Shown here: piece after piece, positions 15,008 through 21,641 of the stretch | How positions within the stretch are numbered: position 1 is the first letter of the stretch | How the letters are laid out: the number at the start of each line of letters is the position of its first letter | Origin: UBA8919 sp041658185 | Lineage (GTDB): Bacteria > Elusimicrobiota > UBA8919 | Direction of reading: 5' to 3' | DNA: 23,081 nucleotides | Assembly (NCBI GenBank): GCA_041658185.1 | Contig: JBBAAR010000019.1 | Coordinates: 1 to 23,081, forward strand | Made by a program: the position numbers and the translations under genes | The notes under the pieces: model-generated | What the model was told of the DNA's origin: nothing | The model's input: only the letters and a program-made list of their open reading frames with translations | The model's database searches: none

Positions 15008-17032
15008 ATGTTAAAGCGGTTTTTGGCGGGCGGATTAGCAGGACTGTTTTTTTGTTGTTTTACCGTCGGAATAGTTCAGGCAAAGGCGAAGTGGACTTAC
15101 GCGGTTTATCTGGATGCCGACAATAATCTTGAAGATGCCGGTGTCGCTGATTTTTTGGAGATGGCGAAAGTGGGCAGCAACTCCGATATCAACATCGTTG
15201 TCCAGTTTGACAGGGCTTCCGGTTACGATACGACTTACGGCGATTGGAAAACATGTAAAAGATTTAAAGTGACAAAAGGTATGACACCGACGACAGCAAA
15301 CGCACTTGAAGACCTCGGCGAGGCAAATATGGGTTCGCCGACAACACTTACAAATTTCATAACATGGGTATGGCTTAATTATCCCGCAGACAGATATGCA
15401 CTTGTTTTGTGGAACCACGGCGGCGGATGGCGCGACCGCTCAATCTCTTTTTCACCGATGGACAGGGCTGTTTGCTGGGATGACGGAAACAACGGCGACT
15501 GCCTTTATATGAAAGAGGTCAGAACTGCTATAGAGAAAGCATCACATACATTTGATTTAATCGGATTTGACGCGTGTCTTATGGGACATTTAGAGATTGC
15601 ATATGAATTAAGAAATGTCATCAGCGCCGACGGTGCGATGGTCGGCTCCGAAGAAACGGAACCGGGCGACGGCTGGTCCCACGACACGCTGCTCGCGTGG
15701 CTGGCTGCAAATCCGTCTGCCACACCCGTGCAATTTGGTTCAAAAATTGTTGATACTTATGCTTCTCATTATGGAGCATCGGATGCGTGCACACTTTCTT
15801 GCATTGAGATGACAAAAGTCAACGATGTGGTCGGAAAGCTAAACGCTTTTGCCGATTCAATGAACGACAATTCGCAACTTACTGCTATCAAGTCCGCCAG
15901 AACGAATTGCAAGGCATATTCGGAAACGGACGGTTATTACGGACTTGACATTTATCGCTTTGCCGACCAAGTTAATACGAGTGTTACAAACTCATCAATT
16001 AAAACTGCTGCTTCCGACTTAAAAACTTCCGTCGGGGCGGCCGTTGCAAAAAACTATGCCGGTTCTCCTAGGAATGATACCGCAAAATACGGTTCACATG
16101 GGCTATGCGTTTATTTCCCGAAAACAAAATCATATTATGACAGCTCCTATACATCCGCAATCCTATACGGTTCAGATACATCAAACAAGTGGGATGATTT
16201 CTTGAATAGATACTATGCAGGAAATCTTGGTACTGGCGGTGGAACAAGCAGTACTACCGGTGCTGACGGAAGCGGCTCGGCATCACTTTCCAAAAAAGGC
16301 GTTGCACCGAGCACATATTACACATCAATAACTTACACGCTTACCCCGACATCTGGGGGCTCTTTGGGCGGAGGCACAGTCACAGTTCAGATACCTGCCG
16401 GCTGGCAATCACCGCAGAATCAGTATTCAACCGGCAAAGGCTATGCCAAGGCGTATATTTACAAATATCGGACAACATCATATAAACTGACGACTTCCGT
16501 TTCGGGTCAAAAAGTTACGATAACAGGAATTCCGTCTGACCGCCTATCTTACGGAAGCGGAGATAAACTTAAACTTGCTTACTACAAATTTACAACACAA
16601 CCGTCGGCAGGCACGGCAAAATTCATGACATTTACAGCAGGAAGCGGCGGAACGCTTACTTCAATTTCTAAACAACCTTCTGTAACGGTCGGCTCTTCAT
16701 ATGCTAAATCAAGGGGCGATATGGATGTGGATGATGAAATGGAAACGGAAGACGGCGGGATAAAACAGGCATCGCTCGGGCAAAACTATCCCAACCCGTT
16801 TAATCCGGCGACAACATTTAATTATTTTATATCCGAAGGCGGGCGGGTAACTATCAAACTTTACAATGTCGCGGGTCAGGAAGTTGATACCGTCGTTGAC
16901 GAAGACCAGGTATCCGGCGAACACTCCGTAAAATACGATTCCGGCGACAAACTTTCCAGAGGCGTTTATTATTATCGTCTCACCGTCAACGGAAAAGAAA
17001 TCGGAACAAAACGGGCAGTTGTATTAAAGTAA
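15008..17032 (+). CDS. C11 (clostripain-like) peptidase with type-A-sorting-like tail
   Basis: 674 residues. The signal peptide (MLKRFLAGGLAGLFFCC...) ends near IVQAKA, and the mature protein starts at about KWTYAVYLDADNN. The clan-CD catalytic dyad is visible: His137 in WNHGGGW and Cys190 in GFDACLMG. The family cuts after basic residues, mostly Arg. After the catalytic domain (to about 405) come a Gly/Ser/Thr linker, a beta-sandwich (about 435-560, TVQIPAGW), an acidic linker (DMDVDDEMETEDGG), and a tail beginning QNYPNPFNPATT at 592 and ending VYYYRLTVNGKEI...RAVVLK. That tail has the pattern of FlgD-Ig/type-IX secretion C-terminal signals. I infer export across the outer membrane. Its stop lies four bases before the next ATG. 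Confidence 0.88.
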   Translation: MLKRFLAGGLAGLFFCCFTVGIVQAKAKWTYAVYLDADNNLEDAGVADFLEMAKVGSNSDINIVVQFDRASGYDTTYGDWKTCKRFKVTKGMTPTTANALEDLGEANMGSPTTLTNFITWVWLNYPADRYALVLWNHGGGWRDRSISFSPMDRAVCWDDGNNGDCLYMKEVRTAIEKASHTFDLIGFDACLMGHLEIAYELRNVISADGAMVGSEETEPGDGWSHDTLLAWLAANPSATPVQFGSKIVDTYASHYGASDACTLSCIEMTKVNDVVGKLNAFADSMNDNSQLTAIKSARTNCKAYSETDGYYGLDIYRFADQVNTSVTNSSIKTAASDLKTSVGAAVAKNYAGSPRNDTAKYGSHGLCVYFPKTKSYYDSSYTSAILYGSDTSNKWDDFLNRYYAGNLGTGGGTSSTTGADGSGSASLSKKGVAPSTYYTSITYTLTPTSGGSLGGGTVTVQIPAGWQSPQNQYSTGKGYAKAYIYKYRTTSYKLTTSVSGQKVTITGIPSDRLSYGSGDKLKLAYYKFTTQPSAGTAKFMTFTAGSGGTLTSISKQPSVTVGSSYAKSRGDMDVDDEMETEDGGIKQASLGQNYPNPFNPATTFNYFISEGGRVTIKLYNVAGQEVDTVVDEDQVSGEHSVKYDSGDKLSRGVYYYRLTVNGKEIGTKRAVVLK

Positions 17033-17036
17033 AAAA

Positions 17037-18581
17037 ATGAAAGGAAAAATTCTTAAATATGGACAGGTATTGTGCCTGTCCATATTTTTTAGCACATTTT
17101 TATCCGCGACGGCGAAATGGACATTCATCGTCTATATCGCAGGTGATAATTCTCTGGATACATCACTGAAAGGCGACCAGTTGAAACGGGACATAAACAA
17201 AATGGAAGCCGCCGCAAATTCAACTGACATCAACATAATTGCTCTTGCGGATAAAAACGGTAATGAAAACACTTTTATCTACAAAATACAAAACGATACT
17301 GACACATTCGCGATAAACACGCCTACAATATCCGTTACGAATTTACTTCCGTCCGCAACAACAAACGAATTAAACACAGGCGACCCGGCAACGCTTGTCG
17401 TATTTTCAACATGGGCAATCGCGAATTATCCAGCCGGGAATTATTGTCTCGTTGTGTGGAATCACGGCGGCGGCTGGTGGCCCAAATCACCAAAACTAAA
17501 AAAAGGAATAGCGTGGGACGATACTACCGACGACAACGATTACCTGACAACGGCAGAATTAGGAAACGCCCTTTTGCAGATAAAAACCGCCATCGGAAAA
17601 AAAATTGACATCGTCGGGCTTGATGCATGTCTTATGTCGCAGATTGAAATCGCATACCAGATCAAGGACTGCGCCGATTATTTAGTCGCCTCCGAAGAAA
17701 ACGAATACGGCTGGCCCTATGACGGAATTTTGACGGAACTTATTTCAAATACGGGATATAACTCCTTAACCTTTTCTCAAAAAATAGTGGAAATTTGGGA
17801 CAAGGCATATTCCGACGAGACAGTTTCTTATTTTTCAACTTCGCTTGATAAAAGAACCGCAGCAGCAATTGATTTGTCAAAAATCGGCGAGTTGACGGCG
17901 GCAATAAATAATTTTTCCAATGAACTTATTACAACCAAAAAAACAATTCCTTTATATCTTGCAAGAAATTCCGTTGACTATTTTGGTGAATCAAACAATG
18001 ATAAATACGGCGGAGTGGATATTTATGATTTAGCATATATCGTTGAACAAAATACAGATTTAGATTCTGCAGGTTTAAGAAATACTTCAAACTCGGTAAT
18101 AAATTCACTTAATAATTGTGTGATTGCAAACAAGGTTGGAAGCACTCATAAAAATTCACACGGACTTTCTATAAACTTTCCGAAAACAAAAGATGATTGG
18201 GAAATTTGGAATAATCCCGACGATTATTATAAGGACTTAAGTTTCTGCCAGGCGACGAACTGGGATGAGTTTTTAACCGACTATTATTCAAAAGTAACTT
18301 ACGGGCCGCAGTCATTAAATTATGTCGTATCCGCACCGAATCCTTATAACCCTTCAACCGGGAATCTATCAATCATAAATTTCCCGGATAACTCTGTAAT
18401 AAACTTAACGATTTACAACTTGGAAGGAAATCTCGTCAAAGAAATTGACGGTGCCGGAACCTCTGTTATATGGGACGGCAAAAATGAAAATGATTCCATT
18501 GTTGCATCAGGAATATATTTTTATGTGGCAAAAACTCAAAACGATTCTACAAAAGGAAAAATTACCGTTATAAAAAAATGA
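17037..18581 (+). CDS. second C11 peptidase with FlgD-Ig/type-A-sorting-like tail
   Basis: 514 residues. MKGKILKYGQ, a hydrophobic core, then likely cleavage after SATA; the mature part begins KWTFIVYIAGDNSLD, matching its upstream paralogue. Catalytic His143 lies in WNHGGGW and Cys198 in GLDACLMS. It lacks the extra beta-sandwich of the first peptidase and goes straight to a C-terminal module of about 85 residues (APNPYNPSTG at 433-442, IYNLEGNLVKEI, WDGKNENDSIVASGIYFY). A 13-bp perfect hairpin with a T-run overlaps the signal-peptide codons (17055-17090). There is no good Shine-Dalgarno, so translation may be coupled to the gene before it. Its stop overlaps the next start by four bases (ATGA). 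Confidence 0.87.
   Translation: MKGKILKYGQVLCLSIFFSTFLSATAKWTFIVYIAGDNSLDTSLKGDQLKRDINKMEAAANSTDINIIALADKNGNENTFIYKIQNDTDTFAINTPTISVTNLLPSATTNELNTGDPATLVVFSTWAIANYPAGNYCLVVWNHGGGWWPKSPKLKKGIAWDDTTDDNDYLTTAELGNALLQIKTAIGKKIDIVGLDACLMSQIEIAYQIKDCADYLVASEENEYGWPYDGILTELISNTGYNSLTFSQKIVEIWDKAYSDETVSYFSTSLDKRTAAAIDLSKIGELTAAINNFSNELITTKKTIPLYLARNSVDYFGESNNDKYGGVDIYDLAYIVEQNTDLDSAGLRNTSNSVINSLNNCVIANKVGSTHKNSHGLSINFPKTKDDWEIWNNPDDYYKDLSFCQATNWDEFLTDYYSKVTYGPQSLNYVVSAPNPYNPSTGNLSIINFPDNSVINLTIYNLEGNLVKEIDGAGTSVIWDGKNENDSIVASGIYFYVAKTQNDSTKGKITVIKK
17055..17090 (+). terminator. perfect intrinsic-terminator hairpin inside the signal-peptide codons
   Basis: AAATATGGACAGG (17055-17067) is the exact reverse complement of CCTGTCCATATTT (17075-17087), with a seven-base loop. 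T's continue to 17090. Stem, loop and U-tract fit a strong intrinsic terminator, starting 23 bases after the upstream peptidase stop. The same bases encode residues 7-18 of the second peptidase. It may lower expression of the last three genes unless ribosomes open it. Confidence 0.75.
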
Positions 18582-19456
18582 CAACTAAAAAAATCTTTCT
18601 AATTTTTAATTTTACATTTTTAATTTTTAATTTTGCCGAAAGCAACGACACCGGCACATCCGCAGGGCTATTATTGCGAATCAGTCCCGCGGCAAAAACG
18701 TCTGCGATGGCGGAGGCGGTTACGTCATTATCGGAAAATCTTGCATCGTTGGATTTCAATCCCGCTTCAATTTCAAACCTCCCCGACTATAATTTTTCTT
18801 TTTCACACATAGAATATTTTGAAGACGTCAATTTTGAGGATATGAAGTTCTCAACATACATCCATAAAATCAGAGGAAATATCGGCTTAATATTAAAATA
18901 TCTGTCATCAAAAGACGTTGAAAGGGACGAACGCGGAATAGGACGGGATGAGTTCTTAAATAGCGACACGGTCGTCGGTATTTCCTACGCAAGAAAAATC
19001 TATCCTTTGGATACAGGCATAACAGTAAAATATCTGAACGAGAATCTGGCAGGGGAAAAAGCGCAGGCTTTTGCGGCTGATTTGGGATTATTATATTCCG
19101 GCTACAACCTGCCTTTTGATTTCGGTTTTTCGGCGAGAAATTTCGGCACAAAAATTTCATTCGGCGGAGATAAGGATACACTCCCTTCAGAATTGCGGAT
19201 TGGAATAAGCAGAATTTTTGATAAACTGCTTTTGTCCTTTGACGGTGTTAGACAGAGAGAAAACATCTTTATCGGTAATTTGGGAATTGAACTTAACGCT
19301 ATAAAAAATTTCAAACTGCGCACCGGCTATATGACACTGCAAAACTATTCTTTCGGGGGGGGATTTTCAGCAAAAATAATCTCCATTGATTACTCATTCA
19401 CCTCACACGAAAAATTGACCGACATTCACAGATTTACACTGAATTGTAAATTCTAA
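18578..19456 (+). CDS. PorV/PorQ-family outer-membrane barrel protein 1
   Basis: 292 residues. An N-terminal signal peptide of unusual make-up (FLIFNFTFLIFNF) is encoded by an AT-rich repeat. The mature start shows the family signature: LLLRISPAAKTSAMAEAVTSLSENLASLDFNPASIS, corresponding to the usual F-L-x-G-x-x-ARA-x-MG-E-A ... NPAGL pattern with A/S variants. The rest alternates short beta-strands with Gly/Asn turns and ends in TLNCKF with a terminal Phe, as for BAM substrates. PorV is the barrel that hands type-IX cargo to the PorU sortase; relatives without known role are common in other phyla. The start overlaps the stop of the second peptidase (ATGA), and its own stop overlaps the next ATG by one base, so the three are coupled. 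Confidence 0.8.
   Translation: MTTKKIFLIFNFTFLIFNFAESNDTGTSAGLLLRISPAAKTSAMAEAVTSLSENLASLDFNPASISNLPDYNFSFSHIEYFEDVNFEDMKFSTYIHKIRGNIGLILKYLSSKDVERDERGIGRDEFLNSDTVVGISYARKIYPLDTGITVKYLNENLAGEKAQAFAADLGLLYSGYNLPFDFGFSARNFGTKISFGGDKDTLPSELRIGISRIFDKLLLSFDGVRQRENIFIGNLGIELNAIKNFKLRTGYMTLQNYSFGGGFSAKIISIDYSFTSHEKLTDIHRFTLNCKF
18598..18632 (+). repeat. AT-rich repeat copy 1, inside a signal-peptide region
   Basis: Bases 18598-18629 are identical to 19470-19501, and bases 18601-18632 are identical to 20676-20707 (32 of 32 in each case). Here the repeat is coding and gives most of the hydrophobic signal-peptide core. Confidence 0.9.
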
Positions 19457-20379
19457 TGAAAACAATCATTCTAATTTTTAATTTTACATTTTTAATTTTT
19501 ACTTGCCTCTGTGCTTCCATCCACACCGGCGCCGATTTCCTGAAACTGGCAGGCGGAGCAAGAATAATTTCTTTGGCCGAAACATCCGCTGCGGTAAAAT
19601 TAGACGCATCATCTTTTTTTCATAATCCGGCCGGGATAGCGAATTCAGAAAGTGAAATAACTTTTTCTCATTCTGCGGCGCCGCAGGGCGATGCAGTTGT
19701 GCAATATCTCGGCGGAATTTATTCGCTAAAAAAACATGGTGCATTGGCAGTCGGCATATTAAGTTATAGAATTACTCCAATACCCGTTACCGACGAATTT
19801 AACTACGATATGGGCGAACTGATATGGAACGACTGGGCGTTTTCGGTCGCCTACGGAAGAAATCTTTTTTACAACTTATCAGCAGGAATAAATTTCAAAT
19901 ACATTTACAGATATGAAAAAAATCCCATCTTCGGAAAAACCATCGGAAACGCCCAAGCGATTGATTTCGGCATTTTATATAAAGTTGATTTTGTAAGAAA
20001 TCTTAAACTCGGATTTTCCGGCGAAAATTTCGGAACAAAGGTTATTTATTCCAATGACCCCGTAAAAGATGAATTGCCAAGTTCCGTAAGATGCGGGTTG
20101 TCATATAACATATTAAATAATCGCGAAAACAATTTTGACATATCTTTTGATTTTTTAAGGGAACCGGACGACCTATTCCGTCCGAGATTCAGCGGCGAGT
20201 ACTCTTATCTCAACTGGCTTTTTTTGAGAGGCGGATACATTAACAAAGCGGGGAAAATTAACGGAACAAATTTTGGACTCGGAATACTATGGAAGGATTT
20301 TGGATTTGATTTTGCAAGTGCCGTCAACAGCGTGTTTGACAGAACCACTTATATTTCTTTCTTCAAAAAATTTTATTGA
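19456..20379 (+). CDS. PorV/PorQ-family outer-membrane barrel protein 2
   Basis: 307 residues. Signal peptide IILIFNFTFLIFTCLCAS is encoded by the same AT-rich repeat as in the upstream gene. The mature start is ADFLKLAGGARIISLAETSAAVKLDASSFFHNPAGIA, a close fit to the PorV/PorQ family signature. About a dozen amphipathic strands follow, with matching motifs in both paralogues (GFSARNFGTKISF here as GFSGENFGTKVIY), and the protein ends FFKKFY. It is a diverged paralogue of the protein at 18578. It starts on the last base of the preceding stop codon. In type-IX systems PorV is a shuttle; here the operon partners are C11 peptidases with sorting-like tails, which makes a related task plausible but unproven. 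Confidence 0.82.
   Translation: MKTIILIFNFTFLIFTCLCASIHTGADFLKLAGGARIISLAETSAAVKLDASSFFHNPAGIANSESEITFSHSAAPQGDAVVQYLGGIYSLKKHGALAVGILSYRITPIPVTDEFNYDMGELIWNDWAFSVAYGRNLFYNLSAGINFKYIYRYEKNPIFGKTIGNAQAIDFGILYKVDFVRNLKLGFSGENFGTKVIYSNDPVKDELPSSVRCGLSYNILNNRENNFDISFDFLREPDDLFRPRFSGEYSYLNWLFLRGGYINKAGKINGTNFGLGILWKDFGFDFASAVNSVFDRTTYISFFKKFY
19470..19501 (+). repeat. AT-rich repeat copy 2, inside a signal-peptide region
   Basis: Identical over 32 bases to 18598-18629, in the same reading phase, and followed by unrelated sequence. The two host genes are clearly diverged elsewhere, so the identity is local. Confidence 0.9.
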
Positions 20380-20395
20380 CCCCAAAAGAAAGTTC

Positions 20396-20424
20396 TTGAC
20401 AAAACTCAAAAAATTATTTATATT
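20396..20424 (+). promoter_or_regulatory. sigma70-type promoter after the PorV operon
   Basis: TTGACA at 20396-20401 and TATATT at 20419-20424 have the ideal 17-bp spacing. Transcription would start near 20431. The RNA meets two terminators at 20595-20618 and 20647-20669 before the next gene at 20731. Confidence 0.7.
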
Positions 20425-20463
20425 AATGTTGAAATGAAAACCATACTTTCTCTTACTGATGTC

Positions 20464-20505
20464 ATTCTGAGCCCCGCGAACAGCGGGATAAACTCCGCGA
20501 AGAAT
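20464..20505. repeat. palindromic repeat-like hairpin
   Basis: ATTCT (20464-20468) pairs with AGAAT (20501-20505). Inside, CCCGC (20473-20477) pairs with GCGGG (20483-20487) around a GAACA loop. The ends (GTCATTCTGAGC... and ...GCGAAGAATC) resemble a small palindromic repeat seen between genes in many environmental genomes. Confidence 0.5.
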
Positions 20506-20532
20506 CCCTCTGTTAATAACCCGGAAATTTTC

Positions 20533-20559
20533 GGGGGGGGGGGGGGGGGGGAAAAAAAA
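20533..20559 (+). repeat. 19-G homopolymer followed by 8 A
   Basis: An uninterrupted run of 19 G at 20533-20551, then 8 A at 20552-20559. It is preceded by TTTTC and is not in a convincing gene. Such a run is either a slippage-prone tract or a sequencing/assembly artefact. Confidence 0.85.
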
Positions 20560-20594
20560 TTTAAAATTAAAATAAAAAAATTTAAAATTTGCAG

Positions 20595-20618
20595 GCACGA
20601 ATTCATTCGTGCTTTTTT
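20595..20618 (+). terminator. intrinsic terminator 1
   Basis: GCACGAA (20595-20601) pairs with TTCGTGC (20606-20612) around a TTCA loop, followed at once by six T (20613-20618). It is a textbook terminator and could end the peptidase/PorV operon as well as the short transcript from 20431. Confidence 0.85.
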
Positions 20619-20646
20619 CTTATGTCTCAAAAAATTATTTGTAGCG

Positions 20647-20669
20647 GCAGAGTATAACTCTGCTTTTTT
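20647..20669 (+). terminator. intrinsic terminator 2 (tandem)
   Basis: GCAGAGT (20647-20653) pairs perfectly with ACTCTGC (20657-20663) around ATA, followed by six T (20664-20669). It backs up the terminator 30 bases upstream. Confidence 0.85.
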
Positions 20670-20675
20670 ATTTCC

Positions 20676-20707
20676 AATTTTTAATTTTACATTTTTAATT
20701 TTTAATT
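20676..20707 (+). repeat. AT-rich repeat copy 3, intergenic
   Basis: Identical over all 32 bases to 18601-18632, but here outside any gene, between terminator 2 and the ribosome-binding site of the gene at 20731. A loosely similar complementary AT stretch lies at 20556-20590. Confidence 0.85.
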
Positions 20708-20730
20708 GCTGTAAGAGGGGGTGAGAAAAA

Positions 20731-21096
20731 ATGGCGTCATTAACAGAAGCACAGAAAAGATCGTTTGTGAGACAGGTTACAGAAATAATGTCTTCAAACA
20801 AAGAAGAACTGAAAAAGCAGGGGCTGGATGTTTCAGCGAAACTGAAAGAACTTCAGGAAAAAATCGCAACTGCAGAAAAATCAGAAGATGAGCAGTTGAA
20901 ATCACAGGCGGTCGCGAAAGAGAAAACAGCCGCATCCGTGAAAGCGACAAAATTCGCATATGAACTGGCATCATCGCAGGTTGAAGCGATTGTCGGCTCT
21001 ATCGGTAAAACGCATCCGCTATCAACAAAGATAAAGAACATCAGGGATGCGATGGCGAAGGAAGCGCTCCGCGGCAAGAAGCAACAGGCACAATAA
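20731..21096 (+). CDS. small helical hypothetical protein
   Basis: 121 residues, and I do not recognise a named family. It is charged, has no membrane segment or signal peptide, and contains few helix breakers, so it should be almost all alpha-helical, probably in the cytoplasm. The N-terminal third (TEAQKRSFVRQVTEIMSSN, then KKQGLDVSAKLKELQEKI) and the C-terminal third (FAYELASSQVEAIVGSIGK, then HPLSTKIKNIRDAM) look like two conserved helical hairpins around an Ala/Lys/Glu middle. The C-terminus is basic (LRGKKQQAQ). The start is firm: GAGGGGGTGAG at 20715-20725 precedes ATG 20731. It stands alone between tandem terminators and a long repeat spacer. The promoter may be at 20396 with terminator read-through, or may not be visible. 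Confidence 0.75.
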   Translation: MASLTEAQKRSFVRQVTEIMSSNKEELKKQGLDVSAKLKELQEKIATAEKSEDEQLKSQAVAKEKTAASVKATKFAYELASSQVEAIVGSIGKTHPLSTKIKNIRDAMAKEALRGKKQQAQ

Positions 21097-21107
21097 CGCT
21101 TGGCTTG

Positions 21108-21134
21108 GTAGGGGGGACTTAAGTCCCCTCCTAC
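21108..21134 (+). terminator. strong hairpin after the helical protein gene
   Basis: GTAGGGGGGACT (21108-21119) folds back on AGTCCCCTCCTAC (21122-21134) with one wobble and one bulge. It lies 12 bases after the stop codon. No clear T-run follows, so it may stabilise or end the transcript, or be another palindromic repeat. Confidence 0.5.
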
Positions 21135-21185
21135 TACTTGTTCAGGGTTTAGCCATGCGGATGTAGTTGCCAACCTTGGTTGGCG

Positions 21186-21353
21186 AAGTTATCTTGTAGG
21201 TTGTAAAGGTTCTGTCATAGAATAGAAGGTTTATATCCAAGGTTGGCAAAGTTCTATACAAGTTTACAGGGTCTATATCCCGGTATATAAGGATTATATC
21301 CAAGTGTATAATGTCTGTATCCAAGGTTGTAAGGACTATATCCGCAAAATAAC
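21186..21353 (+). repeat. degenerate tandem array 1, 21-bp period
   Basis: Eight successive 21-base units can be laid out without gaps. The heptamer TATATCC starts at 21232, 21274, 21295 and 21337, with GTATCC variant at 21316 and a diverged TCTATAC at 21253, all exactly 21 or 42 bases apart. Several units also share CCAAGGTTG and end in TAA. Units are 40-75% alike by eye, so this is an old or loosely constrained array. Confidence 0.75.
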
Positions 21354-21420
21354 AAATGTAGCGTGATTTTCTTGTTGTATCGGATTTCAAGAGTAATGGG
21401 ACTGTCCTCATAAAGTTAAT

Positions 21421-21560
21421 GAGAATGGGTTGCGTTCCAGCGGGAATGGAGTTCATTCATTTGGGAATGCTCCTATTCCGACAGGAATGTGTTCCATTCT
21501 GTGGAAATGGATCTAATCCCTCCGGGAATGAGTCGCGTTCATACAGGAATATTACATTCT
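21421..21560 (+). repeat. tandem array 2 of dyad units, 20-21-bp period
   Basis: GAATG or a close variant starts at 21423, 21444, 21465, 21485, 21505, 21526 and 21547, giving spacings of 21, 21, 20, 20, 21 and 21. Each is followed about five bases later by a CATTC-like complement. The dyad is perfect at 21444-21458 and 21485-21499 (GAATG-N5-CATTC), and GGAAT-N6-ATTCC is perfect at 21464-21479. Other units are imperfect. Confidence 0.78.
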
Positions 21561-21613
21561 CAAAAGGTTATTGCAATATAGCATTATGAAAATTTATGAA
21601 AATTAAAAGTGTC

Positions 21614-21641
21614 TTGACTTTTTAGATTAGTAAAGTATAAT
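21614..21641 (+). promoter_or_regulatory. sigma70-type promoter of the fibre-like gene
   Basis: TTGACT at 21614-21619 and TATAAT at 21636-21641 are 16 bp apart. GGAGG at 21651-21655 and ATG at 21662 follow at once, so the leader would be only about 14 bases. Confidence 0.8.

Noticed and set aside
20434..20724. Plus-strand open frame of 96 codons after the promoter at 20396
   Set aside because: It runs through a palindromic repeat, the G-run, two terminators and the AT-rich repeat, has no ribosome-binding site, and looks like read-through of non-coding DNA.
21142..21456. Minus-strand open frame of 104 codons with D-I-x-x-L-like seven-residue steps
   Set aside because: The steps follow from the 21-bp DNA period. 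There is no ribosome-binding site, every other gene is on the + strand, and the frame cuts across both arrays.
21186..21560. The periodic arrays as a CRISPR
   Set aside because: The period is only 21 bp and the units are degenerate. There are no identical repeats of 24-37 bases with unique spacers, and no cas gene.
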